The position numbers and the translations under genes are program-made. Shown piece by piece: positions 34,053 through 44,892 of a stretch of 64,000 nucleotides of DNA. Origin of the DNA: Argopecten irradians (Eukaryota; Mollusca; Bivalvia; Pectinida; Pectinidae). Below the pieces are notes generated by a model. The model saw only the letters and a list, made by a program, of their open reading frames with translations. It did no database searches and was not told where the DNA came from. The number at the start of each line of letters is the position of its first letter. Within the stretch, counting starts at the first letter, position 1. Where the stretch lies: assembly GCF_041381155.1 (NCBI RefSeq), contig NC_091135.1, positions 62,145,567 to 62,209,566 on the forward strand, in the 5' to 3' direction.

Positions 34053-35469
34053 TGTGGGAGAACGGTGATGATGATGCACAAACCAGGGAGACAATCAACT
34101 ACAATATATACAATTTATTTACATAGATATTTTACATTGATGTACAAATCGATCCATCTTGCTCACACAGATTCATTCATTCTCGCTCACTAAGCCTAAA
34201 TATATATATATATATACAGAGGAACGGTTGCAAATGTTCAGATACTGTCTCTGCACACGATCATTATCCACTACTATGACTCATGCGCGCAGTAATGTGA
34301 TGGCCATGACAACGACGACGTCACCCAGACGTAAACGACGTAAACAGTTGTACAGTTGTTCCCGCGGTCTCGTTCAGGACCCGCGAACACTCTCTCTGGC
34401 TCTCATGTGTCACCCAGACACTTAACATAGGATGCTGTTCAAAGCCGCAGCTGAAGATATTAGCGTCCTGAAGGCGACTCCGACCCATACTAGCACACTT
34501 ATGAGCATTCAATGTGTAGGCGGTCAGGCGAGTCTCATCAGTCCGTGGAGCCAAGTCTCATGTGTCTGAATTGGCCGTCTTATCCACTTTGTAGCCGAAT
34601 CGTATCCTCACATACGGGTATGTCAATCCCCCGCATTGAGACCAGACATCTGCAAAATACAGATGCATATACAACTCTAGATAAAATACTCACGAACATC
34701 ATACGCCATCCATAACTCTTTCATACTTTGTTAACACAACGAATAATTATATCAATTAACACTCATATCAATATTTATGATACCGTAAATTCTATACATC
34801 ATAAGGGCTTGTGTGCATGCTAAAAACACTAAATGACCTCAAAACTAAGAATAATATACGAAGATAGATGATAATAGTGATATAACAAAATAACAAATAC
34901 ATAGCTTCTAACATTTAACTGATTCCTACTCACTATTAAATTATGTTATAGATACAGTTGTACATGAAATTACCCACTATTATAATACACAAGTTACCTA
35001 TATCCTATACATAACTGTCATAATCATAAGAGTACTAAAGTCCTTAACCGTCACACAAAATGAGTTATATTCATGAACATCACAACAACTAATATATGTA
35101 ACAACGTACTCATGAGATGTTCACGTAAACAAGATACGCATGACTGACGCGCACCCGTACCTGACCTACTTAACCTTACTATATAGTGCATGCACACAAC
35201 TAACTAATATTAGAAATGCAAAACCCGAAAGAATATGGAAATATAAAGTTTGGGACATAAAGATAGAACACCATAGTAAAAACTTACCCCGTTTCTTGGG
35301 CTGTGAAGGCACACCTGTCTGGTATTAACAACGGCTTGACACGTCTTACCGGTTCGCTGGTCTTAGACTGTGTGTCGCTACTTACACGGTGCGTCCAATA
35401 CCCGGAACGGGACGTAAAAAATATCCGGCGGAACGTATTTAAACTTACCGCGAAATATGAATCGTGACA
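34053..35469 (-). repeat. LTR B (middle LTR, shared by both copies)
   Basis: Same ends as LTR A and C. It serves as 5' LTR of the left copy and 3' LTR of the right copy. Its private differences from A and C are mixed along its length (some shared with A, some with C, some unique), which fits recombination or conversion between LTRs. Confidence 0.92.
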
Positions 35470-35549
35470 AAATCCCCTTTTTCCAAGAAAGTGGCTACAC
35501 TTTTATACTTACTTACACGATACATATTTCAAGTCAAGAAGAATCCCGC

Positions 35550-36000
35550 TATGCGCGACTCAGATAATCGGCTCCCACATTGTCCTTACCTTTGATTGCT
35601 ATCATCCGGAAGCGATATGGCTGCAGGAGTAGTGCCCACCTCATCAATCGACCGTTTGCTGTTCTGGATCGTTGAAGATATACGAGTGGTTGGTGATCGG
35701 TTTCAAGTAAAAACTCCTGTCCATAAAGATACTGTTCGAACTTCTGAACAGCCCAAACAATAGCAAGGCACTCTTTCTCGACAACAGCATAAGCTATTTC
35801 CCTAGGAAGCAGCTTGCGACTTGCATATGCCACTGGTAGCTTGCTGTCCTCTTCCATCTGAAGCAACACTGCACCGATACCCTTCTCAGACGCATCTGTC
35901 CTTAGTATGAATTCCTTGCTGAGATCTGGCAATTTCAAAATGGGCTTCGCAACCAACGCTTTCTTTAGGGTGATGAATGCCTTCTCCTGAGCATCTCCCC
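35550..36000 (-). mobile_element. RNase H part of the right copy
   Basis: Contains the Ty3-type RNase H start FILRTDASEKGIGAVL (catalytic Asp in TDAS), then ASRKLLPRE, AVVEKECLAIVWA (catalytic Glu) and LETDHQPLVYL, ending with GKDNVGADYLSRA, where the final Asp lies in the NVGADYLSR motif. It degrades the RNA strand of the RNA-DNA hybrid. It closes pol at the 3' end; no domain follows, as expected if integrase is upstream. Confidence 0.9.
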
Positions 36001-36189
36001 ACTCAAGCTTGTTAGGTTGTCCCTTCTTCGTCAACTCTGTAAGGGGTACTGCAATAACAGCGAAGTTTGCTATGAACTTCCTGTAGAATCCTACTAGCAC
36101 TAGAAAAGATCTGATCTGTGTCTTCGTCTCTGGTCTAGGAGCATCTTCAATTGCCTTGATCTTTTGAGCTTGGGGGTTCCAACCCTCCA

Positions 36190-36800
36190 TCGCCAACTAC
36201 ATGTCCAAGGCATTCTAAGGAATGAAATCCAATCGAACACTCAGTAGGTCGTGCATTCAATCCTGCCTTACGAAGTCTCTCAAGTAGATCTCTAAGAACG
36301 ACCATGTGCTCCTCAAAAGTCCTGGTGTAAATGAGAATGTCGTCAACGAAACTATCTGTGTTCGGTAATCCATTCAAAACTTTCCTCATGAGCCTGCAGA
36401 ACGTCGCCGGTGCGTTAACCAAACCGAACGGCATCACTCGAAACTGGAAGAGCCCTACAGGTGTGATGAAAGCCGTCTTCTCCTTTGCTGACTCGGCCAT
36501 TGGCACTTGCCAATATCCTTTGGTCAAATCCAACTTCGAGAAATAATGGTAACCCGCCAGTCTGGAGAACATGTCCTCGGTGTTCGGCATAGGCTCAGAG
36601 TCGAACACTGTGACGCGGTTAAGCTGCCGAAAGTCTATGCAAAGCCGATTAGTCCCGTCCTTCTTCTTCACAATTACCACTGGCGCTGCATATGGGGAGA
36701 ACGAAGACTCTATGACGCCCATCTCTAGCATCTTGTTAATCTCGTCCTTAATCGTCTCCTTAGTGCTAAATGGAATCGGATATGGTCGGACTTTGACGGG
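36190..36800 (-). mobile_element. Reverse transcriptase part of the right copy
   Basis: RT motifs in order: VRPYPIPFS, APVVIVKKKDG, RLCIDFRQLN, FSKLDLTKGYWQVPM, TPVGLFQFRVMPFGL-NAPATF and the catalytic FVDDILIY (Phe-Val-Asp-Asp box, near 36335), then LGHVVG. This is standard Ty3/gypsy RT. It lies downstream of integrase. Confidence 0.93.
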
Positions 36801-37129
36801 ATCCCTAGTAGTAGTAAGTATGTCATGCTCGACAACACTAGTCCGTCCTGGAACATCGGTAAGTATATCCTTGAAATCTTCCAGTAACCGCATCACATCC
36901 ACCCTCTGAACAGAAGGTAAGTCATTACTGATTACAACATCATCGACAGTCTCCTTGCCAACTTGTCTAGGAAATTCCTCCACAGTGGTGTGTCTCATCT
37001 CGGTTGCAGTATCATCCTCCTCATCAACTACCACTGCAGCTAAAGACGCTATTTTGCCATTTCCACTCCCGTCGTCTCCACTATCCTTCTTTCGTTGTTC
37101 CTTATTCTTTTCTTTGTCCCTGTTTACAT

Positions 37130-38170
37130 ATTGCTTAAGAAGGTTCACATGTAGAGTTTTGATCTTTCCATTGTCCATTCTGACACGATAATCTCTCAAC
37201 CCTTGTTTTGCCTCGATGACATACGGTCCCCGCCACTGCATGAGTAACTTGTTGGCCTTCGTAGGTAGAAGCACCAACACCTTGTCTCCTTTCTTCATGT
37301 GACGCCACTTTGCCTTCCTGTTAAAATATTTCCGCTGTTGCACTTTGGAAGTCTTTAGGCTCTCGTTGGCAATTCTGCACGTCTCATCTAATCTATCCCT
37401 GAGGTCAACGACGTACTGGTATGTTGTCTTTACTTCCTCATCATCGATGTCCTTGGTCCATAACTCTCTCAGTATCATCATTGGTCCCCGGACAGTCCTG
37501 CCATACAACAGATCAAACGGAGAAAACCCCGTGCTTTCCTGTGGTACCTCACGATACGCAAAGAGGAGTGCGTTGATATACTTATCCCAATCTCTAGGTT
37601 TCTCCGCGCACATTCGTCGCAGCATTTGCTTTAGCGTTCCATTGAATCTCTCCACGAGACCATTACACATGGGATGGTACGGGGTGGTTGTTAGTCGCCG
37701 GAAAGATAGCAGCCTGCTAACTTCCTTCATCACTGCTGACGTAAATTGCGCGCCCTGGTCTGTCAACATTTCCGAAGGGATTCCGACTCTGCTGAATATA
37801 TCCACCAGTGCTTCCGCTACTCTTTCAGCCTCTATCCCTGGTAGTGGTACAGCCTCTGGATACCTTGTTGCATAGTCCACAACTGTCAAGATATATCGGT
37901 TTTTCCTCTCTGTGGGTGGATCCAGTGGTCCAATCAGATCTACTGCAATCCTTTTGAATGGTGTGTCGATAAGTGGCATCGTCCCCAATGGTGCCTTCGG
38001 AACTCGCCCTTTTGGAAAGGTCCTCTGGCAGATGTCACAAGACCTGCAGAATCTCGTTACATCCGCCTGAACTCCAGGCCAAAAGAATTCTGTCATCACC
38101 CGCTGTATAGTCCGACGGATACCCAGATGTCCAGATAATATCGACTCGTGTGCCATACTGATCACCTTCG
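37130..38170 (-). mobile_element. Integrase part of the right copy, upstream of RT
   Basis: The H2C2 zinc finger (HESILSGHLGIRRT ... CRSCDICQ) is followed by the catalytic core with first Asp in AVDLIGPLD, second Asp in LTDQGAQFTS and Glu in GLVERFNGTLKQ (D,D-35-E type). Then comes the C-terminal GPY/F module (QWRGPYVIEAKQG). All of it precedes RT in the frame. In most Ty3/gypsy elements integrase follows RNase H; the reversed order is the mark of the Gmr1-like group. Confidence 0.93.
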
Positions 38171-38649
38171 TCCTTAGCTTCTCTGGAACGACAACTTGTC
38201 TGAACTCCTTTCCACCAGATACCTTGTCACTCTTGAATTTCCTGTACACTACTCCATGCCGCTCATAGTACGACGATGTAATACCAGGTTTCTCAAACAC
38301 ATCCCCCGTTTCCACGAATGTTCTAATCTTCCTCAGTGATGGGTCTTCCTGTTGCAGCCTCTTCAGCTCATCTACGCTCATATCGTCGCTGAGAGGGGGT
38401 GGTACCTTCAACGGTCTGTACGGCCTCTCATTGGCTCGTCTCTGGGCCCTCGTCTCTACTGCCTGAATAGCTGGTCTATCAACTTTCCAGTCTGGGTCTG
38501 GATCACTTGGTTCTCTTGCACCCTCCACATTACCAATAATGAGATCATACAAAGGCGTTTCTAACGTCCATGCCTCACAGTGTCCAGTGTAGAATGGCGT
38601 GTCTATAAACACATACGCTATAGGTGCGTATACCGGAGTCTTATCCACC

Positions 38650-38780
38650 AAATAACATACTTGGGTCCTTCCCGTCATTTGGCTGGAGTCCACAAGGCTC
38701 CTCCTCACAACAATGCCATCACTACCACTGTCCCGTAGTGCTGTAACCAAATGTTCGCCCACATATCCTCTCGTCACCGG
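38650..38780 (-). mobile_element. Protease part of the right copy
   Basis: Retropepsin-like segment after the Gag zinc knuckle: ALRDSGSDGIVVRRSLV holds the Asp-Ser-Gly active-site triplet, and a later LIIGNVEG fits the family's second conserved strand (I-I/L-G). It cleaves the polyprotein. Confidence 0.75.
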
Positions 38781-38879
38781 CCGCCGTTTCCGTGTCCCCT
38801 CACTATCATACGAATCGCTAAGACTCATAACAGTGCCATCACCCTTACCTCGACCTTTTCCTCTGCCCCTCTGTTTCTT

Positions 38880-40027
38880 CTGAGAGCTTACAGCTGCTAT
38901 TTGCTTGCCACCACTCTTCTTGTTCTTGCAGTCGTAAGACATGTGACCCTGCTTCCCACAAGCATAACACGTCTTGCTGCTCCCTGTATTCCCAGGTTTG
39001 GTCTGACTGTTCTGACTTGTTGGTTGGATCCTGTCAGGTTTACTGCTTCCTGTCTTCCCAGTCATCAATCCTACTGTAGTATTTCTTGCCTCTGCAAATC
39101 GGTCTGCAAGCTTAGACATCTCTACAAGGCTTCGAGGAACCCTCTCTTTCAAAAATAATGCTAAGTCCTTGCCACAACAATGTATGAACTGGTCCCTGAT
39201 CATCAGATCCTTCAACGAAGCAAACTCCTTCCTGGTCTCGGTCATGTCAATCCATCGCAAAAAGTAACTGTCCAGTCTCACAGCAAACTGCGCAAATGTC
39301 TCGCCTGTCTCTGGTCTTGCCGATCTGAACTTCTTCCTGAATCCTTCCTCGGTAAGCTCAAACCTCTTCAGTAGTGCTGTCTTTAGCAAATCAAAATCCA
39401 AAGCCTGGTCTACTGGCATTCTAGAAAAGACATCTAATGCTCTACCTTTAAGCAACGCACTAAGGTTGGCTCCCCAGTTCTGCTTCTCCCACTTCTGTGC
39501 TAAAGCATACCTCTCAAATCTGCTAATATAAGCATCCATATTATCCTTTCCTTCCTCAAACGGTGGTAGTTTGGGACCCTTCATCGCTGTAGACGCTGTT
39601 ACTGGCTGACTTGTAGTAAATGGTTTTTTCTCTTCAGCCTGTGCTAACTCTATCCTCCTCAAGTGTTCTTTATCAGCAGCCTGCTGCTCTAACATTAGCC
39701 TCTCCTTGAGTAATTCTTCCTGCTGAGTTGCCGTTTCCCTCTTCTCTTTCTCAACAGCTAACTCTGCCTGCAATTTGAACTCTTTAACTCATGATCCCTC
39801 TGCGCCTGGGCCTCTTGATCTGCTTTCTCCCTCTGCTGCTGCTCTCTTGCCTCCGCCCTATCAGCTCGCTGTAATGCCTGTTGTTCACTAACAAATTTCT
39901 GTAAAGCCTCACCTTCATAACTTAACTCCTTACCAAGTGCTAGCAGGTCCTGTAATGACGCCATCCTCTCTAATGGTACCTCTAATTCTAACCTACTAGT
40001 GAAATACAATACCTGTCCGACAAACAA
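38880..40027 (-). mobile_element. Gag part of the right copy, with SCAN-like segment and CCHC knuckle
   Basis: Gag starts at 40027. After a charged coiled-coil-like region comes the capsid (MKGPKLPPFEEGKDNMDAYI...). A segment at about 39086-39366 (RKKFRSARPETGETFAQF ... LKDLMIRDQFIHC ... FLKERVPRSLVEMSKLA) follows the SCAN-domain pattern. Then a CCHC nucleocapsid knuckle, CYACGKQGHMSYDC (near 38930-38975), and an RG/K-rich tail. Confidence 0.88.
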
Positions 40028-40267
40028 CGGTACACAAATAAAGTGAAGTGACTAAAGAGGCATGCTCACTTACCTTGACCAAGAAAACTATCTTCTTCCT
40101 TACCTCCTTCCGACCAGCATGTGCTCCGTTCTTTTCAGTATGAAGAAAGAGTCAGGAAAGTCGTTAGGCAAGAAGTCGGGTCAAACATACTAATATCTAT
40201 TTGGATATTCATATACTTAACCAAGTGACAATCGATAATCTACCCGTAAGTACAGCATCAACCAATT

Positions 40268-40285
40268 ATCCCACCGCTGCCACCA
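40268..40285 (-). other. Primer binding site, tRNA-Leu type
   Basis: On the minus strand, ten bases inside LTR C, TGGTGGCAGCGGTGGGAT is complementary to a tRNA-Leu 3' end (...ATCCCACCGCTGCCA plus CCA) over 18 bases. It primes minus-strand DNA synthesis. A matching site lies just inside LTR B for the left copy. Confidence 0.82.
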
Positions 40286-40295
40286 AAAATTGTAG

Positions 40296-41709
40296 TGTGG
40301 GAGAACGGTGATGATGATGCACAAACCAGGGAGACAATCAACTACAATATATACAATTTATTTACATAGATATTTTACATTGATGTACAAATCGATCCAT
40401 CTTGCTCACACAGATTCATTCATTCTCGCTCACTAAGCCTAAATATATATATATACACAGGAACGGTTGCAAATGTTCAGATACTGTCTCTGCACACGAT
40501 CACTATCCACTACGATGACTCATGCGCGCAGTAATGTGATGGCCATGACAACGACGACGTCACCCAGACGTAAACGACGTAAACAGTTGTACAGTTGTTC
40601 CCGCGGTCTCGTTCAGGACCCGCGAACACACTCTCTCTGGCTCTCATGTGTCACCCAGACACTTAACATAGGATGCTGTTCAAAGCCGCAGCTGAAGATA
40701 TTAGCGTCCTGAAGGCGACTCCGACCCCTACCAGCACACTTATGAGCATTCAATGTGTAGGCGGTCAGGCGAGTCTCATCAGTCCGTGGAGCCAAGTCTC
40801 ATGTGTCGAATTGGCTGTCTTATCCACTTTGTAGCCGAATCGTATCCTCACATACGGGTATGTCAATCCCCCGCATTGAGACCAGACATCTGCAAAATAC
40901 AGATGCATATACAACTCTAGATAAAATACTCACGAACATCATACGCCATCCATAACTCTTTCATACTTTGTTAACACAACGAATAATTATATCAATTAAC
41001 ACTCATATCAATATTTATGATACCGTAAATTCTATACATCATAAGGGCTTGTGTGCATGCTAAAAACACTAAATGACCTCAAAACTAAGAATAATATACG
41101 AAGATAGATGATAATAGTGATATAACAAAATAACAAATACATAGCTTCTAACATTTAACTGATTCCTACTCACTATTAAATTATGTTATAGATACAGTTG
41201 TACATGAAATTACCCACTATTATAATACACAAGTTACCTATATCCTATACATAACTGTCATAATCATAAGAGTACTAAAGTCCTTAACCGTCACACAAAA
41301 TGAGTTATATTCGTGAACATCACAACAACTATTATATGTAACAACGTACTCATGAGATGTACACGTAAACAAGATACGCATGACTGACGCGCACCCGTAC
41401 CTGACCTACTTAACCTTACTATATAGTGCATGCACACAACTAACTAATATTAGAAATGCAAAACCCGAAAGAATATGGAAATATAAAGTTTAGGACATAA
41501 AGATAGAACACCATAGTAAAAACTTACCCCGTTTCTTGGGCTGTGAAGGCACACCTGTCTGGTATTAACAACGGCTTGACACGTCTTACCGGTTCGCTGG
41601 TCTTAGACTGTGTGTCGCTACTTACACGGTGCGTCCAATACCCGGAACGGGACGTAAAAAATATCCGGCGGAACGTATTTAAACTTACCGCGAAATATGA
41701 ATCGTGACA
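40296..41709 (-). repeat. LTR C (right outer LTR; 5' LTR of the array)
   Basis: Same ends and length as LTR A; nearly identical. Transcription of the right copy would start in this LTR, near the TA-rich run at about 40442-40456. Confidence 0.92.
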
Positions 41710-42738
41710 CATGGCACAGGCCAAATATGAGTACCCTGGACCTTTTGGTAAGTTAGAAGAAGTCATTCAAAGATTTTAGCCCATTTGACCCCTGTGACCT
41801 TGAAAGTAGTTATAGGTCAAGGTCATTAATTTTCACAATTTTGGTAGTCATTCATCCCCGCATACTACAGGCCAAATATGAGTACTCTGGGCCTTATGGT
41901 TATTGAGAAGAAGTCATTCAAAGATTTTAGCCTATTTGACCCTTGTGATTTTGATATAGCAGGTCAAGCTCATTCATTTTCATAACTTTGGTAGCCCTTT
42001 TCCCCGCATGGTACAGGCAAAATATGAGTTTTCTGGGCCTTATGGTTATTGAGGAGAAGTCCTTGAAACATTTTAGCCTATTTATCCCCCGTGACATTGA
42101 AAGTAGGTCAAGGTCATTAATTTTCACAACTTTGGTAGCCATTCATCCCCGCATGCAACAGGCTAAATATGAGTACTCTGGGCCTTATGGTTATTGAAAA
42201 GAAGTCGTTGAAAATTTTTAGCCTATTTGTCCACTGTGACCTTGAAAGTTGGCCAAGGTCATTTATTTTTACTTTGGTAGCCCTTCATCCCGGCATGCTA
42301 CAGGCCAAATATGAGTACTCTTGGCCTTATGGTTATTGAGGAGAAGTCGTTGAAACATTTTAGCCTATTTGACCCCTGTGACATTGAAAGTAGGTCAAGG
42401 TCATTTTCACAACTTTGGTAGCTCTTCATCATATCATGCTACAGGCCAAATATGAGTACTCTGGGCTTTATGGTTATTGAGAAGAAGTCGTTCAAAGATT
42501 TCAGCCTATTTGACCCCTGTGACCTTGAAAGTAGGTCAAGGTCATTAATTTTTTACAACTTTGGTAGCCCTTCATCCAAGCATGCTACAGGCCAAATATG
42601 TCTGGGCCTTATGGTTATTGAGAAGAAGTCGTTTAAATGACGGACGGCGGACGGCAGACGGCGGACGGCGGACGCCGGACGCCGACGGACGGTGCATGAT
42701 GACTATAGGTCATCCTTACCCTTCGGGTCAGATGACTT
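41710..42738 (+). repeat. Tandem-unit element, right part
   Basis: About 6.5 units of roughly 145 bp (acaggccaaatatgagtact, ctgggccttatggttattga, gacccctgtgaccttgaaag, tcaaggtcattaattttcac, ttggtagcccttcatccc) continue the unit begun before 27811. The element ends with a GACGG-rich stretch (42640-42690) and a hairpin (gtcatc ... gatgac, about 42709-42735), matching the end plan of 46313-46341. Units are fairly similar to each other, younger than those at 9615. Confidence 0.82.
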
Positions 42739-42855
42739 AAAAATCTGAGTGTATACTCTCGTCATAAACCGCTTCGCGGTTTATTTAGATTACACTCAGA
42801 TTTTTGTGTTATATCTCCATAACATAAAAAATCTATTCAAGTTAATCCTTAAATA
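42739..42855. repeat. Right portion of the split foldback element
   Basis: Holds a hairpin (aaaatctgagtgta ... tacactcagatttt with inner ataaaccgc ttc gcggtttat, 42739-42803) and then gtgttatatctccataacat... to 42855, which is the inverted complement of 27195-27247. Together they make one palindromic element interrupted at its left arm. Confidence 0.8.
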
Positions 42856-43051
42856 AAAACATCTTTAAGTCATTTATATAATTCATTAAATCACTAATGA
42901 TCAATTAGTCTTCTATCATTAAAATGGAGTTGTTCAAAACGTCATTTAAATGAACATTTACTATTGAAGGTTTAAAGGTTAATGAGCAATTAGAGCTTCA
43001 TTAAGTGTTGCGATTCCCTCTTCCCATAATGACGTGTAGCTCTGAAGCAAG

Positions 43052-43455
43052 ATGGCAAACATCAAACGCCAAAGATGCAAACATTTTAATGCAGAAGAGA
43101 CAACCCTTTCAACGGAATGAGTAGAAAAATGATCGGGCTGTTAAACCCCAAACTTACCATAACCCTCACCAACCAACGGAAACAGTATGGGTTAGCGTTA
43201 CTGCCCAAGTAAGTTCCATTGAGAAAAAAAAGAGAACATATACCAAAATGGTCAGACATAACGACTACAGCTAAAAAAGAAGTTTCGGCACACAAAACGT
43301 ACAGAAAGGGGACCGGATTTGCACCGAAACTGATGGACGCAACCAGAAAAAAGTGGTTGAAATATTTAAGGATTCAACAAACTTCGTCGGGTTCGGGGCA
43401 AGGAATCATCAATGCCAACATAAAGACGATAAACCAGCGTGACATATTATTATAA
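43052..43455 (+). pseudogene. Decayed Myb/SANT-like (NAIF1/Myb_DNA-bind_5 type) gene
   Basis: Starts MANIKRQRCKHFNAEET, matching the family's opening 'KR-R--NF--EE'. It continues, with several frame changes and stops, through LLNPKLT-TLTNQRKQ (family TN--K) to KWSDITTTAKKEVSAHKTYR-KGTG, the typical 'KW-DLKS-AKKEVAAHRR...TGGG' end of the domain, with an open frame to 43455. This DNA-binding domain occurs in NAIF1 and in the Myb-like partner protein of Harbinger DNA transposons. No Harbinger nuclease is seen beside it, so a dead transposon fragment or dead retrocopy of a host gene are both possible. Confidence 0.65.
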
Positions 43456-44892
43456 AAATAAATGCAAATGATTGGCAAGGTATTTATTGTTGTATAAAAA
43501 ATAGCTGAATACGTCTTCTAAGTCAAGTCTCCTGATAGCACTCATTTCTATAAAGTTACATTTAAAGTTAAAGAAATCCTATTGATAATGCTAAAAACAA
43601 AACTTTTCAGATAAATGTTAAATTTCTTTTTCAAAAAGGAGAAGGGAAACTTTTTCATTACGATAAATGTCTGCTTACACGGCGATAGTTTTGACCTCTG
43701 TAGTCCTCTGCTGAACAATGGGTTCTTTTTATAGCTCAATCAGACCTAGCCGAAATAAACATTTCACGAATTTTAAACTCTAGAACTGCACACGTTGACT
43801 GTCATGATCAGAGAAAAATACCTAACAAATCATAACCATAGAAACAAAATCGCAGTACATTAGTATCACTTAACAATCGATCGTTTATCAATACAAATAA
43901 CAAATCTAGACTAGACAGCTGCTTATGAAACTAAACGTTGAAAAGTGAGTGTTGAGATGTCTGGGTCCACTCAAAACATCGTATGTTTTTTTCCAGTTTT
44001 AGTCAGTTTCCTAAGCCAAATCCGATATTGTACAAAAATAACGTCTATCTAGTGAATGCCTTTTTCAACACAACACACCCACCAACAAATACTCATTGTA
44101 ATGGAAATCATTACATAGTCTCCCAAACGCCCCCCCCCCTCCCCATCCCACTTGCAACAAATCAAGAATGCAGTTGAATAGGGTATGAACATCTTTTGAT
44201 GTATTTTTATATTGGAATTCAGGGTCTCCTAATATCAACATACCTAATACAAGACTATTTTCAGAGGATTTGATTTGGCAGTTATAATCATAATGCAGGA
44301 CTATAAAAGTCTTACTGACGGTATAATCTTCTTGATCGACCCTTCATAACTACTTTGAATCAATGTTTGATTTTTTAACACTATCTAAAGTTTGACCAAC
44401 CAGAGGCTCCATTTCATCACTATGGGCATGATTCATTTCAATGAGTCATTTCAAACTTAGCCTGTAATTGGGCACCCCATAAATAATTAAGTTAAAATAC
44501 CCCTTTACCAATTTTCAATGTATTGCAGAAGAAAATTTGAAAACCGGAAGTTGGCCCAGCGACAATCTTTCTAATTTTTTTATCATATTGATCAACGTCC
44601 CTTAATACCCCTATATACCAATTTTCAGAGACCGATATATAAAATAGAAAGTTTGCCCAGCGGCCATCTTAGAATACCAAAATCTTTACGAAAATATTTG
44701 CAAGATGACCGCTATCTTTTAAAACCCTATATACTAAAAAGCATAACCTGTGATACACGAGTAACAGGTAATGTAGGATTATAGGTTAACCTTATAGTTT
44801 GTTTCATTGCACACCGATTAATTAATTCATGAGATCAGAAGAGGAGAGAATTACAATGTGTTAAATAACATATGAATAAAAAAGACAAAAAT
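43456..44892. other. No gene; weak two-unit repeat at 44495-44720
   Basis: A motif 'taccccT...ataccaattttca' followed by 'gcccagcg' occurs at about 44500 and 44607, suggesting two units of an old tandem-unit element. A poly-C run is at 44131-44142. No domain-bearing frames. Confidence 0.4.

Larger units (their letters stand above)
35470..40295 (-). mobile_element. Internal region, right copy (nearly whole gag-pol)
   Basis: A 4.83-kb internal region with almost all of gag-pol in one reading frame, so Gag and Pol appear to be made as one polyprotein. The Gag initiator is at 40027 (MFVGQVLYF...). A long Glu/Gln-rich coiled-coil-like N-terminal part (about 39640-40000) precedes the capsid. About one or two breaks overall. 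The separate parts are listed below. Confidence 0.9.
27811..41709 (-). mobile_element. Tandem Ty3/gypsy (Gmr1-like) LTR retrotransposon: LTR-internal-LTR-internal-LTR
   Basis: Two internal regions (29225-34052 and 35470-40295) and three LTRs of about 1.41 kb form one array on the minus strand. The outer flanks carry a candidate 5-bp target duplication (catag before 27811; catgg after 41709, one difference) inside a known repeat unit, so the array descends from one insertion and later internal duplication, probably by unequal crossing-over between LTRs. Domain order from the 5' end is Gag, protease, integrase, RT, RNase H. By eye the LTRs differ at around ten to fifteen places per 1.4 kb, so the element is young. 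The right copy looks almost whole (about one or two breaks); the left has about three. Confidence 0.93.

Noticed and set aside
27811-41709. Polinton or endogenous retrovirus with env
   Set aside because: No capsid/ATPase/polymerase B genes and no envelope-like frame between RNase H and the 3' LTR; the polypurine tract follows closely.
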